Positions 37,978 to 46,848 of a DNA stretch of 64,000 nt are shown piece by piece (positions within the stretch are counted from its first letter, which is position 1; the number at the start of each line of letters is the position of its first letter). The notes beneath the pieces were generated by a model. It made no database searches. It saw only the letters and a list, made by a program, of their open reading frames with translations, and had not been told where the DNA came from. Made by a program: the position numbers and the translations under genes. The DNA is taken from NCBI GenBank assembly GCA_018114805.1, contig CP073042.1:3534001-3598000 (forward strand), written 5' to 3'. The DNA is from Candidatus Streptomyces philanthi (GTDB taxonomy: Bacteria; Actinomycetota; Actinomycetes; Streptomycetales; Streptomycetaceae).

Positions 37978-38001
37978 CGGCCCTTCCCCTCACAAAAATA
38001 T

Positions 38002-38027
38002 GGGTACCAGAAAGAATTGTAGGTACT
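38002..38027. promoter_or_regulatory. Repeated GGTAC boxes between HxlR and dehydrogenase genes
   Basis: GGGTACC (38002-38008) and AGGTACT (38021-38027) are repeated with 19 bases between starts, in an AT-rich patch just upstream of the HxlR start. This resembles the paired GTAC-type sites reported for HxlR proteins and is a likely operator. Confidence 0.5.
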
Positions 38028-38178
38028 TGCCGAAGTGGCGGTGGGCCGCGCAGCATGGAACAGCCCTCACACCGCGCCCCGCGAATCCGCGTACCGGCGC
38101 GCCAATTCCGTTCGGGAGCAACGGTGTTGATCCCCTTTGTCGGCTCCCGGTAATTCGGCGTCTGGCAGGAGCAACGCA

Positions 38179-39077
38179 ATGATCGAGCAGGACCGTACCC
38201 CCGTGACCGTCGTCGGCCTCGGCTCGATGGGCAGGGCGCTCGCGGAGGCGTTCCTCGCGGCCGGGCACCCGACCACCGTCTGGAACCGCACCCCGGACAG
38301 GGCCGTGCCCCTCGTGGCCAAGGGCGCCGCGCAGGCCCCCACGGTGGGCGCCGCGATCGCCGCGAGCCCGCTGGTCATCACCTGCCTGACCACGTACGAG
38401 AGCACCGTCGAGGCCCTGGAACCGGTCGCCGGCGCGCTCGGGGGGCGGGCCCTGACCACGCTCAACAGCGGGTCGCCGGCCGGTGCGCGGCAGATGGCGC
38501 GGTGGGCGCGCGGGCACGGGGCGCGCTACCTGGGGGCGCGGTCAAGAACGTGCCGTCCGCCGTGGGCGCTCCGGACACGCTGCTGTACTACGGCGGCGAC
38601 GGCGACGTCTTCGAGGAGTTCGCGCCGACGCTGCGGGTGCTGGGCGGCGACACCGTCTACCTCGGCGCCGACCCGGACCTGGCGGCGCTGTACGAGATGG
38701 CGGTGGGCGGCACCCTGCTGCCCGCGCTCGTCGGCTTCTTCCAGGGCGCGGCGGCGCTCCAGGCCCGTGGTCTGCCGGTCGCGTCGATGGTGCGGTTCAG
38801 CACCAAGTGGTTCGAGACGATCAACTCGATCCTTCCGGCCTTCGCCGACGAGATCGACCGTGGCGAGTACGGCGAGCCCGCGTCCTCGGTGAACCTGTTC
38901 CTGGCCAGGGCGGCGCACGACGCGGAACTCGGAGCGGAGGCCAACCTCGACGTGACCTGGCACGAGCCCTTCCACGACCTGCTCAGGCGGGCGGTCGAGG
39001 CGGGCCACGGGGACCATAGCGTCTCCGCCCTGACGGAGGTGCTGAAGCTGCCGGAGCCGGGGCGGGCTGGGAAGTAG
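38179..39077 (+). CDS. NADP-dependent beta-hydroxyacid dehydrogenase/imine reductase-like protein (frameshift)
   Basis: ATG at 38179. The Rossmann N-terminus VTVVGLGSMGRALAEAFLAA with VWNRTPDRA specifies NADP preference. TTLNSGSPAGARQMARWA follows, where the usual catalytic segment is GxxY/DAPVSGG. A frameshift near 38540 leads to the helical C-terminal domain (DTLLYYGGDGDVFEEFAPTL, KWFETINSILPAF). The lack of the canonical catalytic Lys segment and the long dimerisation domain fit imine-reductase-like members. Divergent from HxlR and probably induced through it. Confidence 0.8.
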
Positions 39078-39346
39078 GCCGCGGGTCCGGGCCGCCGGGC
39101 GGGGAGGGCGGACGCGTTCTGCCCGGGGCGGGGCGGGGCGCGTACGGGCCAGGGGGCCGCGTACGCCGGCGCGGGGTGGCTGTGCGCGCCGGCCGAAGAC
39201 CGTCGTGGAGGCCGAAACAAATTGGCTGCGTGCGGGCCCGGGGCGTGTTGTTGGATCAGTGCCGTCCCGGACGGCGAGCAGGGCGGCGGGCCGGGGCGAG
39301 GCAGGGCGGATGCAGGGCAGAGGCAGGACCGACAGGGAGACCCGGT

Positions 39347-40387
39347 GTGACGAGACACCCGCACGTTTCCGCGAGCGGACTGAGGCTGCCGCCGCCCGGT
39401 GGCGGGCACGCGGTCGGGACGCGGGCCCTGCACCTCGTGGACGCCTCCCGCGCGGACCCCTGGCAGGGCGAGCGCCGCCGGGAGGTGATGGCGCAGCTCT
39501 GGTACCCGGCCGCGCCGCCCCGGGCCGACGGACCCGCGCCGGCCCGCGCCGAGTATCTGCCGCTCCCGGTGGCGCGGCTGGTGCTCGACGGCTGGGCGGA
39601 GGAAGGCGAGGACCTCGGGGCGGAGTTGCCCGAGACGCTGCCGGGCGCCGCCGCGCCGCTGGTCCTGCTGTCGTCGGGGCTCGGCGAGTACCGGGCCGGC
39701 CTGACCGGACTGGCCGAGGAGTTGGCCTCGCGAGGGCTGTGGGTGGCGGGCGTGGGCCATCCGTACGACGCGGCCGGGGTCGCCTTTCCCGACGGGCGCG
39801 TCATCGCCCACCGCGAGCCGGAGTCCCGGCACGAGGGCGACACGCACGAACCTCCAGGCCCGCTACCTGGCCACCCGCACCGACGACCTGCGCTTCGTCC
39901 TGGACCACCTGCTGGCCGCCGACGGCCCGTGGCGGGAGCGTGTCGACCCGGGCCGCGTCCCGGTGGTTGGCCATTCGCTGGGCGGCGCGGCGGCGCTGCG
40001 GGACGACCGGGTGGCCCCGGCTGCGGGTGGTGGACGGGTCGCTGTACGGGCCCGTGCTGACGCGCGGGCTTACGGTGCCGGTGCTTGCTGTGCGCCCTGA
40101 CGCCGGACGACCCCGACGACCCGGAGATCCTGGCCGGCTGGGACCGGGTCTGGCCCCTGTTGCGCGGGCCGCGCGACCGGGTGCGGGTGCCCGGGGCCGG
40201 GCACATGTCGGCCACCGACTTCGACGTGCTTGCCGCCCCGCTCGGCCTGCGCGACCCCGACTACCCGGACACCCCGTTCAGCTTCGGCACCCTGCCGCCC
40301 GGCGACGGCCTGGCGGCCGTCCGGTCGGTGCTGGGCGCGTTCCTAACGGAGCACCTGGTGGGGACCCCGGCGCACGGTCGCCGGTAG
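39347..40387 (+). CDS. Alpha/beta hydrolase (PAF-acetylhydrolase-like), several frameshifts
   Basis: GTG at 39347 (VTRHPHVSASGLRLPPPGGG) with AGGGAG upstream. The N-terminal half (RREVMAQLWYPAAPPRADGP, LSSGLGEYRAGLTGLAEELA, GVGHPYDAAGVAFPDGRV) fits the PAF-AH/lipase-like dienelactone hydrolase group. A break near 39845 is followed by TRTDDLRFVLDHLLAADGPW and the nucleophile elbow VVGHSLGGAAAL. Further breaks lie near 40005 and 40095. The His loop is VPGAGHMSATDF, ending at 40387. No signal peptide, so cytoplasmic. Substrate unknown. Confidence 0.72.
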
Positions 40388-40501
40388 TACGGCGGCGCCA
40401 GCCAGCCGGACAGCCAGCCAGCCGGTCAGTCGGCCACCCGGCCGCGCGCGGGCGGGTGGCCCCGTCGCGAGGACGGGGCCGCCGCGTGGCGTGCCTGGCG
40501 G

Positions 40502-41257
40502 TCAGCGGCCCAGCCGGCGGCTCCACGCCTCGCGTTCCGGCTCCCGCGCCGCGTCCGGGAGCGAGGCGGCCGGTAGCAGGGCGCCCGTGCGCGACCAGCC
40601 CCAGGAGGCGAACGCGTGCTGTGCGGGTGGGTTCGTCGCGTCCACCGTCGCCGTCGCCAGCGGGCCCGTCGCGCGTGTCAGGAGCTGGTCGACGAGGCGG
40701 GTGGTGATCCGCTGGCGGCGGTGCGCCGGCAGCACGCACAGCTCGGCGAGGCTGAACACCGTTCGCGAGTAGGTGAGTTCGTCGATCTCGGGCGGGATGC
40801 CCGTCTGGAACCCGGGGTGCCACACGCGGGCGCGGTCGGCCTGGAAGCCGTAGGCGAAGCCGACCAGCGTGGGCGTGCTGGCGATGATCATGCCGAACTC
40901 GGGCTGGCCCACGTGCTCGGCGAAGCGGTCGAGGAAGGCCCGCCGACCGTGCCGCGCGGCCCCGGCCCGCGCCCGCTCGGCCGCCTCCCGGTCCCACGCG
41001 CCGCCGGGCCGAACGGTTTCGGCCAGGCCGCCGCCGGCGGGCCCCGGGCCCGGGACCACGGCGTCGGGGAGGCCCGCGCCGGCGCTGGGCGCCCCGACCG
41101 GCGTCGCGTGGGCTACCGCGCCGGCGTCGGCGGCCGGCCCGGGCGGTGGGGCCGCGCCCGGCGGCTCGCGGTACGCCATGAGGTACAGGTCAGCGATGGC
41201 CTCCCGCTGCTGCTCGGCCTGCCATCTGGTCAACCGTCGTAGGAACACCTCGGCCAC
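40502..41257 (-). CDS. GNAT-family acetyltransferase with N-terminal extension
   Basis: GTG at 41257 with GGAGGA upstream. The first ~100 residues include YLMAYREPPG and an Ala/Gly/Pro-rich insert. The GNAT core follows: EFGMIIASTPTLVGFAYGFQ, then SLAELCVLPAHRRQRITTRL (the acetyl-CoA loop with RRQRI in place of the usual R/Q-G-x-G), ATVDATNPPAQHAFASWGWS and the end SRRLGR. The replacement of the glycine-rich loop is unusual and may lower CoA affinity. Substrate unknown. Confidence 0.75.
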   Translation of the reverse strand: MAEVFLRRLTRWQAEQQREAIADLYLMAYREPPGAAPPPGPAADAGAVAHATPVGAPSAGAGLPDAVVPGPGPAGGGLAETVRPGGAWDREAAERARAGAARHGRRAFLDRFAEHVGQPEFGMIIASTPTLVGFAYGFQADRARVWHPGFQTGIPPEIDELTYSRTVFSLAELCVLPAHRRQRITTRLVDQLLTRATGPLATATVDATNPPAQHAFASWGWSRTGALLPAASLPDAAREPEREAWSRRLGR

Positions 41258-41918
41258 GCATTCCTCCCCGCCTTGCCCACCCGTGTCGTACCTCTGAGGT
41301 CCCCGCCGCGTTCCGCCGCCCCGCCCCTCGGGCACGGGCCCCGTGCCCGAGGGGCGGGGCCTCCCGCGCGCCCTCCGGGGGAGGGCCGCTGGGACCGGCT
41401 TCGGGAGTCGCCTCCGCCGAGCCGTGGGGCACGTGGCGAACGCGTCGTGTGATGGCCCATATCGTGGCAGCGCCACGGCGTTGGCGAAACACCCGGAGCG
41501 AGGTGGGCCGCCCCGCGCACCCGGGCGTGTGCGCGCGGGGTCCTCGGCGGGCGGCGCGCCACCGGGCGCCGGAGCCGGCGGACGGTGCCGGCCGGCGAGC
41601 TGGCGGCGCGGCGGGCAGCCGGGCGGATGGTCGGCGGTGGATGGCGGCGGGCGGCGGTGGCGTACGAGGTGCCGGGGGCGGGGGGCCCGCGCCGGGCCGG
41701 CGTGTCGGGTACGCGGGGAGTGAGCGCAGGGGGGCGCTTCGGTAATCGGAACACGGGCGCGGGGAATGCGGAATCCGCGTGAGTAATCGGTTACGGGGTG
41801 TTGTTCGAGCCCGGTCGGCGGCAGGCGGTCATGCGCGCCCCGGTCGACCGGGGAGTCGCTGGCAGTCGGACGGATATTTCAGACGGCTATTGTTGAATCT
41901 CGTAATGGATGGTTTTTG
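41258..41918. other. Gap at the left border of the PKS cluster
   Basis: About 660 bases without a supported gene. GC content falls towards its right end, which marks the control region of the regulator that follows. Confidence 0.45.
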
Positions 41919-41948
41919 TTGACGTCGCAAGTTGTAGCCGTGTAGGTT
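41919..41948 (+). promoter_or_regulatory. Candidate promoter for the LuxR-type regulator
   Basis: TTGACG at 41919-41924 and TAGGTT at 41943-41948 are separated by 18 bases in an AT-rich patch about 200 bases before the ATG at 42153. This is a reasonable sigma-70-type match, but the long leader is unexplained. Confidence 0.45.
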
Positions 41949-42152
41949 TAGTCGCCTATTGTGCGGTTACCACGGCGAGGAGCGGGTCGCACGATTTCAT
42001 CAACGTGCGGGTGGCGTCCGGTGGTCCGCTTGCCGGTCGTTATCGGTTGCCGTGAAATCGCGAATTTACCATTAATTTACCCCGAGGTCTACCTCACGTC
42101 GAGAGTTCGCGCTCGACGCAATGTGGCTTCACGGTTGTTCAACGGGGTGAAA

Positions 42153-42973
42153 ATGTCGACTTCGAGGTCGATCGCTGCGGTTCCCGATCCACCGGGCCGG
42201 ACCCCGTTGCCGGAAATGCCGCTGGCGCGGTCACAGGTGGCCGAGGACGTCGACGACGCGCTCGACCAGGTGCGCGCGATCATCGAGACGGTGGTGACCC
42301 GGCACCAGGTCAGGACGCTCGACCAGTCGCTCCTGGTGACCACCGAGGACACCGAGACCGCGGTGCGGGCGCTCGATCGCCTGGTGGCCAGCGCCGAGCA
42401 CACCGTGTCCGTCCTCGTGCCGTCCAACTCCACCGCCGTCAAGGTGTTGACGGGGGTGCTGGAGAAGCTGGCGGGCGTTGGGCCGGCGCGGTGCGGGTGC
42501 GGCTCATCTGCTCGCCGGAGGTCGCCGTCGCGCACCGGCTCGGGCAGTTCGAGCGCGCCGGCGACACCGCCGAGACGGTCCAGGTGCGGCTCGCGGGGGA
42601 GTCGCAGCGCGGGCTGGTCATCATCGACAACCGGGTCGCGCTGGTGCGCTCCGACCCCGAGGCGGGCGACAACCAGGCGTCCCTGGTCCGCGCTCCCGTC
42701 GTGGTCAAGGCGCTGCACGACATGTTTATGGGGACCTGGCGGCGCGCTATCCCGCTCACCGAATACGAGCAGATTAGCGAGTATCTGCGCGGTGGCTCCG
42801 GGGCCCAGATCCTGCGCTTTCTCTACGAGGGATAAACCGACGAGGCCGCGGCCCGGGAATTGTCGGTTTCCGTACGCACCTACCGGCGCCGGGTCGCCGA
42901 AATCATGCGCGCGCTCGGCGCCACCTCACGCTTTCAGGCAGGCGTGTACACCCTGCGGATGAGGCTGTTGTAG
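42153..42973 (+). CDS. LuxR-type cluster regulator, one frameshift and one in-frame stop
   Basis: ATG at 42153 with GGGGTG upstream. The N-terminal part (QVAEDVDDALDQVRAIIETV, SVLVPSNSTAVKVLTGVLEK) and, after a frameshift near 42480, RVRLICSPEVAVAHRLGQFE and GLVIIDNRVALVRS form an alpha/beta sensor resembling the PLD-like domain of TrmB regulators. A TAA at 42833-42835 then separates LRFLYEG from TDEAAARELSVSVRTYRRRV and MRALGATSRFQAGV, which is a clean LuxR helix-turn-helix. The TAA occupies one codon only, so the protein is either truncated before its DNA-binding domain or the base is wrong. Probably the pathway-specific activator. Confidence 0.7.
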
Positions 42974-43524
42974 CGGGCCCTGCAAAGGACGGAACGGAGG
43001 GCTGTCGCGCGGTGCGCGGCAGCCCTACGGAACATTCTGTACCAGTGATGTGGAGCATATTGTACCGTTTTTACGGTGCACGGTGTGCCGGTTTTCCGGA
43101 GCATCCTGCGCCGTTTTTATGGGGCGGCTTGTACCGCATCTCCGGGCCGGAGACAACAACTTGCCACCGCGAATTGCGGCCTGCCGAAACCGTCTTTCGC
43201 CGCTGGCATCTTGTGGACTCCGCGTTGTGTCGCGCCGCGCGCCCGACCTAGCATGAGGGCGTCGCGGGAAAGACGCCGATCCGGCCTCTCCGGAAGGCCG
43301 GTCCATCCCGTCACGGGCCCTGGTCAGGCCCATCGTGCTCGTACCGCCCACCACCACCCCGGCGCCGTGCCGCAACGACGCGGCCCACGGGAGCGGGAGG
43401 GGCACCGCACGCCACGAGTCACCGTTCGAACACCACTGTCCGAGCGGCGCGCGCTTGCCGCGCTCCGCACGATCACACGACGTTCCGCACGATCACACGA
43501 CGTACATGACTACGGGGGAGTTTC
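42974..43524. other. 550-base gap carrying the 23-bp repeat array
   Basis: No gene supported. Apart from the repeat array at 43030-43144 there is a short direct repeat ACGATCACACGACGTTCCGC-like (CGCACGATCACACGACGT twice near 43467-43505) just before the recombinase-like frame. Confidence 0.5.
43030..43144. repeat. Five-copy 23-bp tandem repeat (iteron-like)
   Basis: Units start at 43030, 43053, 43076, 43099 and 43122 with exactly 23 bases between them. Shared positions give GAGCATxxTGTACC followed by GTTTTTxxG; the central TG(T/C)(A/G)CC box recurs in all five. The period is not a multiple of three, so it is not protein-coding. Likely a binding array for a regulator or recombinase. Confidence 0.8.
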
Positions 43525-44423
43525 ATGCATTTGTCGTCGCCGGTCCATGACCGAATATCGTCCCAGCGGGCCCAGCGGGCCGTCGCCGGTACCGCTGGGA
43601 CCCACACCACCGACGCGCCCGGACGGGGCGGCAAGCCGCGCATCTGGGGCCACCCGCCGTACGGCTACCGCGCCGTCGCCGGCCCGGAGGGGACCGGGCT
43701 GCGCCTGGTGCCCGACGAGCGCATCGCGCCGATCGTCCGGCGCATCTTCGACGAGTACCTGGACGACCGCTGCCTCCAGATCATCGCGAGGGCCTGACTG
43801 CCGACGAGGTGCCGAGTCCCGGCTCACACGGCCCGCGCACCGGCGAGGGCGCCGCGGCCTGGTCCAAGAGCGCTGTCCGCGCGATCCTCGTCAACCCGCG
43901 CTACGCCGGCCACGCGGCCACCGGCAGCGGCGGCAAGGGCGCGGCCCTGTGTACGCCGGTGCTGCCCACCGACGTATTCGAGCGGGTATGGGCCCGCTTC
44001 GAGGCCCGCCGCGCCCGATCCGAGCGGGACGCGGCGGCCACGGCGGCCCGCGAGTACGTGCTGCGCGGCATGGTCCGCTGCGCGCGCTGCTACCGGCTGA
44101 TGCAGGGCACCTGGAACAACGCGGAGCCCTACTACCGCTGTCGCTTCCCGGCCGAGTACGCGATGGCCAACCAGATCGAGCACCCGCGCAACGTCTACCT
44201 GCGCGAGCAGAGCGTGCTCGGCGCGCTCACCTCCTGGCTGCGCTCGGTGGCGTCGCCCCAGTGGCGCGTGCCGCCGCTGCGCACCGCCGACGGCCGTGCC
44301 CGGCTCGACGCGTTCCGCGCGATGGAACTGCGCATGGTCTACGACGACTCCACGCGGCTGCTGCGCGTCAAGGCGACGGCGGGCCCCGACGGCACCGTGC
44401 TGCGCGGCACCCTCGCCCTCTAG
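43525..44423 (+). CDS. Serine-recombinase-like protein lacking the catalytic domain (one frameshift)
   Basis: The frame begins near 43525 and encodes KPRIWGHPPYGYRAVAGPEG and RRIFDEYLDDRCLQIIA, the start of the Recombinase domain (PF07508 type). After a one-base break near 43793 it continues GLTADEVPSPGSH, SKSAVRAILVNPRYAGHAAT and the zinc beta-ribbon (LRGMVRCARCYRLMQGTWNN, YYRCRFPAE). The C-terminal part ends VRLLRVKATAGPDG-like at 44423. The ~140-residue N-terminal resolvase domain with the catalytic Ser is absent upstream. The protein may bind DNA without cutting it. It could serve as a regulator of the neighbouring cluster or be a relic. Confidence 0.68.
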
Positions 44424-44981
44424 CCCCGGCTCCCGCCTCCCGTCCTCCCGCCTCCCGTCCTCCTGCCTCCCTTCCTCCGGCCCCCGTCTTCCGGCCCTCC
44501 CGTCCACCCGTCCACCCGTCGTCTCGTCCTCGTGCGCCGGCGCGCCGCGTATACCCGTACGTCGGTGCTCGGTGGGGGAATTCGGCTTTTGCCAACACCC
44601 ATGAGTGGTACGGAGCCCGGTTCGGCTTCGCGTAGCGTTTGTGGTGGGGCGCCGAACGGAAAAGCGGGGGCTGGACGTACGGCGGGCTTCCCGGCGGGAG
44701 TTGGCCGGCGGCGGCGCGGGCCCGGCGCGAGCCCGGGGAAGCCGGTGGGGGCCGTTGGGGAAACAGACGCGGGTACGGCCTTGGGCGTCGAAAGGGCGGT
44801 CGTCCGCACCGGTGCGCCGCCCCGTGGCCGGGTGTCGCGAACGACAACGCGAATCAACGCGGACGACGCCGCGAACCCGAAAAGCGAACGGCAACGCGAA
44901 AGCGAACGTGACGCGAAAGGGTCGACGTCGATCGGCCGTCCGATGTCCATGACCTGATCGTGCGGAAGCTGGCGAACTGAA
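44424..44981. other. Pyrimidine-rich tract and leader before the first dehydratase gene
   Basis: Positions 44425-44530 are an almost uninterrupted C/T tract built of CCCGCCTCCCGTCCT-type repeats, perhaps a terminator-like or structure-forming region. The rest up to 44981 holds no recognised gene; a promoter for the cluster is expected here. Confidence 0.5.
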
Positions 44982-45362
44982 ATGAGCGCGGTAGACCTGC
45001 TGCCCGGCGCCGAGGTGGTCAGCCTCGACGCCGGCACCATCCACACCCGAACCACCGTTGACCCGTCGGCGCCCGTGTTCGCCGGCCACTACCCGCACTT
45101 CCCGCTGCTGCCGGGGGTGTTCACGCTGGACGCGGTCGACCACGCGGTACGGCTGCACGCCGAGCGCACCGACGGGGCGTGCACGGAGCTGGTCGAGGTG
45201 CGCTCGGTGCGCTTCGCGGCTCCCGTCTTCCCCGGTGAAGTGCTGACCGTGGAGTGCACCGTCAAGCGCGGCGACGACGGCGAACGCGACGTGCGGGTGC
45301 GCTGCCGCACCGACCGCGACAAGGCGTCCACGCTGCGGCTGCGCTACCGCGACGCCGCCTGA
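44982..45362 (+). CDS. Hotdog-fold 3-hydroxyacyl-ACP dehydratase, His subunit (DH-A1)
   Basis: A 126-residue FabZ-like protein starting MSAVDLLPGAEVVSLDAGTI. The catalytic segment VFAGHYPHFPLLPGVFTLDA keeps the FabZ histidine (GHYP), while the usual Glu further on is Asp (TLDAVDHA). It would dehydrate 3-hydroxyacyl-ACP during polyene assembly. The next gene encodes a hotdog protein lacking this His, and the same pairing recurs at 54638-55679, so the two probably form a heterodimeric dehydratase. It ends in a repeat that overlaps its stop codon. Confidence 0.8.
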   Translation: MSAVDLLPGAEVVSLDAGTIHTRTTVDPSAPVFAGHYPHFPLLPGVFTLDAVDHAVRLHAERTDGACTELVEVRSVRFAAPVFPGEVLTVECTVKRGDDGERDVRVRCRTDRDKASTLRLRYRDAA

Positions 45363-45461
45363 CGTACGGGCCGGACGCCGGGCCCCCGTACCGCCTGACG
45401 TACGGGCCGGACGCCGGGCCCCCGTACCGCCTGACGTACGGGCCGACGCCCCGCCCGTACC
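45357..45461. repeat. Three tandem 36-bp hairpin repeats between two dehydratase genes
   Basis: Units start at 45357, 45393 and 45429; the first two are identical over 36 bases and the third is 2-3 bases shorter. Each contains GTACGGG and CCCGTAC arms and can fold as a hairpin. The first unit overlaps the TGA of the upstream gene. Probable processing or attenuation element. Confidence 0.85.
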
Positions 45462-45542
45462 GCCTGATCGACGGCGCGCAGCGCCGCACCGCCCACGCAC
45501 CTGGCCGCGCGCCGGGACGAGATTCGACGGAGTGTGGTTCGA

Positions 45543-46037
45543 GTGACCGCCACCGAGTCCGGGCCCATCGGCCCGCACCGACTGAAGACCCTGATCCCGC
45601 ACCGCTTCCCGATCCTGCTGGTGGACCGGGTGGACGAGGTGACCCCCGGCGAGCGGATCGTGATCCGCAAGGCCGTCTCGGTCAACGAGCCCTGGTATCA
45701 GGAGCTGCCCGACGAGACGCCCGACGCCGGCTACGGCTACCCGGTGGCGCTGCTCATCCAGTCCTGGTGCCAGAGCGCGGCGCTGCTTGCCGCCTGGGAC
45801 CAGGACCCCGAGGCGACCGACGGCCAGGTCGCGCTGTTCGGCGGGATGAGCGGCATCGAGGTCGTCGGGCGGGTACTGCCCGGTGACGTGCTGCGGCACG
45901 AGGTGCGCATCAGCCGCGCCTTCGCCGGCACCTGGTTCTTCGAGGGTGCGACCACCACCGACGACGGGCGCGAGGTGCTGCGCGTGGAGTCCGTGATGAC
46001 CGCCATGCGCCCCAGCTCGGTGCTGGACCCGCCGTAG
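45543..46037 (+). CDS. Hotdog-fold dehydratase partner without catalytic His (DH-B1)
   Basis: GTG at 45543 (a GTG at 45534 is closer to the GGAG and less likely). The N-terminal IPHRFPILLVDRVDEVTPGE is typical FabZ. Where FabZ has GHFP...PGVLIxE, this protein has ELPDETPDAGYGYPVALLIQ, so both the His and the Glu (now Gln in IQSWCQSAALL) are changed. It should therefore be structural or complement the neighbouring DH-A1 subunit. It ends TAMRPSSVLDPP. About 545 bases separate it from the ACP gene. Confidence 0.8.
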   Translation: MTATESGPIGPHRLKTLIPHRFPILLVDRVDEVTPGERIVIRKAVSVNEPWYQELPDETPDAGYGYPVALLIQSWCQSAALLAAWDQDPEATDGQVALFGGMSGIEVVGRVLPGDVLRHEVRISRAFAGTWFFEGATTTDDGREVLRVESVMTAMRPSSVLDPP

Positions 46038-46582
46038 GAGCAGACGGCCGCCGCCACGGCCGACGCGTAACCCGCGGACCGAAGGCGGTGCCACCCGGCA
46101 CCGCCCCGAGGGACCCACTCCCGCACCAGCCGAGCGCCCCACCCCAGCGCCGGTCCGGCCGGAGGCCGCCGTCACGACGGCGAGCACCGGCCGGGCCGGC
46201 GCCGGTGCGTTCGGGGAGCCGGCCGGGGCGCGGTCCCGTACGTATGGGGAACCCCGTCGACGACCCCGTCCGCCTCCTGGGCGACAAAGCCAGGCAATGC
46301 CGGGCCCGGTGAAATGCGGCGGCGGCCCCGGAGATGTCACTGAACCGCAACAGATATCGCGGTTCTGTTATTCGCGAGTAATGACTTATTCATTATCGGT
46401 CGGCCATTGTGGCGTGGCGCACAACGGTTCCCAAGTGGGTCTTGGAAAAGCGCTGTTGGGCTATCTGTGAACACCCATCGATGGTGGCTCAGGCGCCTCC
46501 ACGCTGCCTAATATCGAAGTGTCGGAACGCGAGAGATCGACGTTCTGAATTCTCCTCAGAAGCCCGAGAAAGGTGTCCATAA
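46038..46582. promoter_or_regulatory. Leader and probable promoter of the core PKS operon
   Basis: No gene seen. An AT-rich patch near 46360-46410 (TTATTCGCGAGTAATGACTT and following) is the lowest-GC segment of the region and probably holds the promoter for the ACP-KS operon. The AGAAAGG near 46568-46574 may serve as the ACP ribosome site. Confidence 0.4.
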
Positions 46583-46843
46583 ATGTCGACCGCCACCAAG
46601 CAGGAGCAGCTCGACGAGATCCGCGAAATCGTCGCGGAGGTGCTGGAGCTTGAGCCCGAGGAGATTTCGGAGACCAGCCACTTCATCGGGGAGCACGAGG
46701 CCGACTCGCTGCGCGCGATCGAGATCCTCGCCCGCCTGGAGAAGAAGTACAAGGTGGAGATCCCGCAGTCGGAGCTCCCCAAGATGATCAACCTCACCGA
46801 GGTCTACAACGTGCTCGCCGAGCACGCTGGTTGGCAGGGCTGA
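46583..46843 (+). CDS. Acyl carrier protein
   Basis: An intact 86-residue ACP, acidic and helical. The phosphopantetheine attachment site is Ser42 in EADSLRAIEIL. The start is the ATG at 46583 (MSTATKQEQLDEIREIVAEV). It carries the growing chain for all KS/CLF pairs in the cluster, since I find no second ACP in the window. Six bases separate it from the first ketosynthase gene. Confidence 0.93.
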   Translation: MSTATKQEQLDEIREIVAEVLELEPEEISETSHFIGEHEADSLRAIEILARLEKKYKVEIPQSELPKMINLTEVYNVLAEHAGWQG

Positions 46844-46848
46844 GCCTC

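Noticed and set aside
43030..43144. CRISPR array
   Set aside because: Units are directly adjacent with no spacers, and no cas gene is present. It is a tandem iteron-like repeat.
45357..45461. CRISPR-like repeats
   Set aside because: Tandem units without spacers; hairpin repeats of an intergenic element.
43824..46340. 838-residue minus-strand frame under the recombinase and first dehydratases
   Set aside because: Shadow of plus-strand genes. The conserved hotdog and recombinase motifs are on the other strand.
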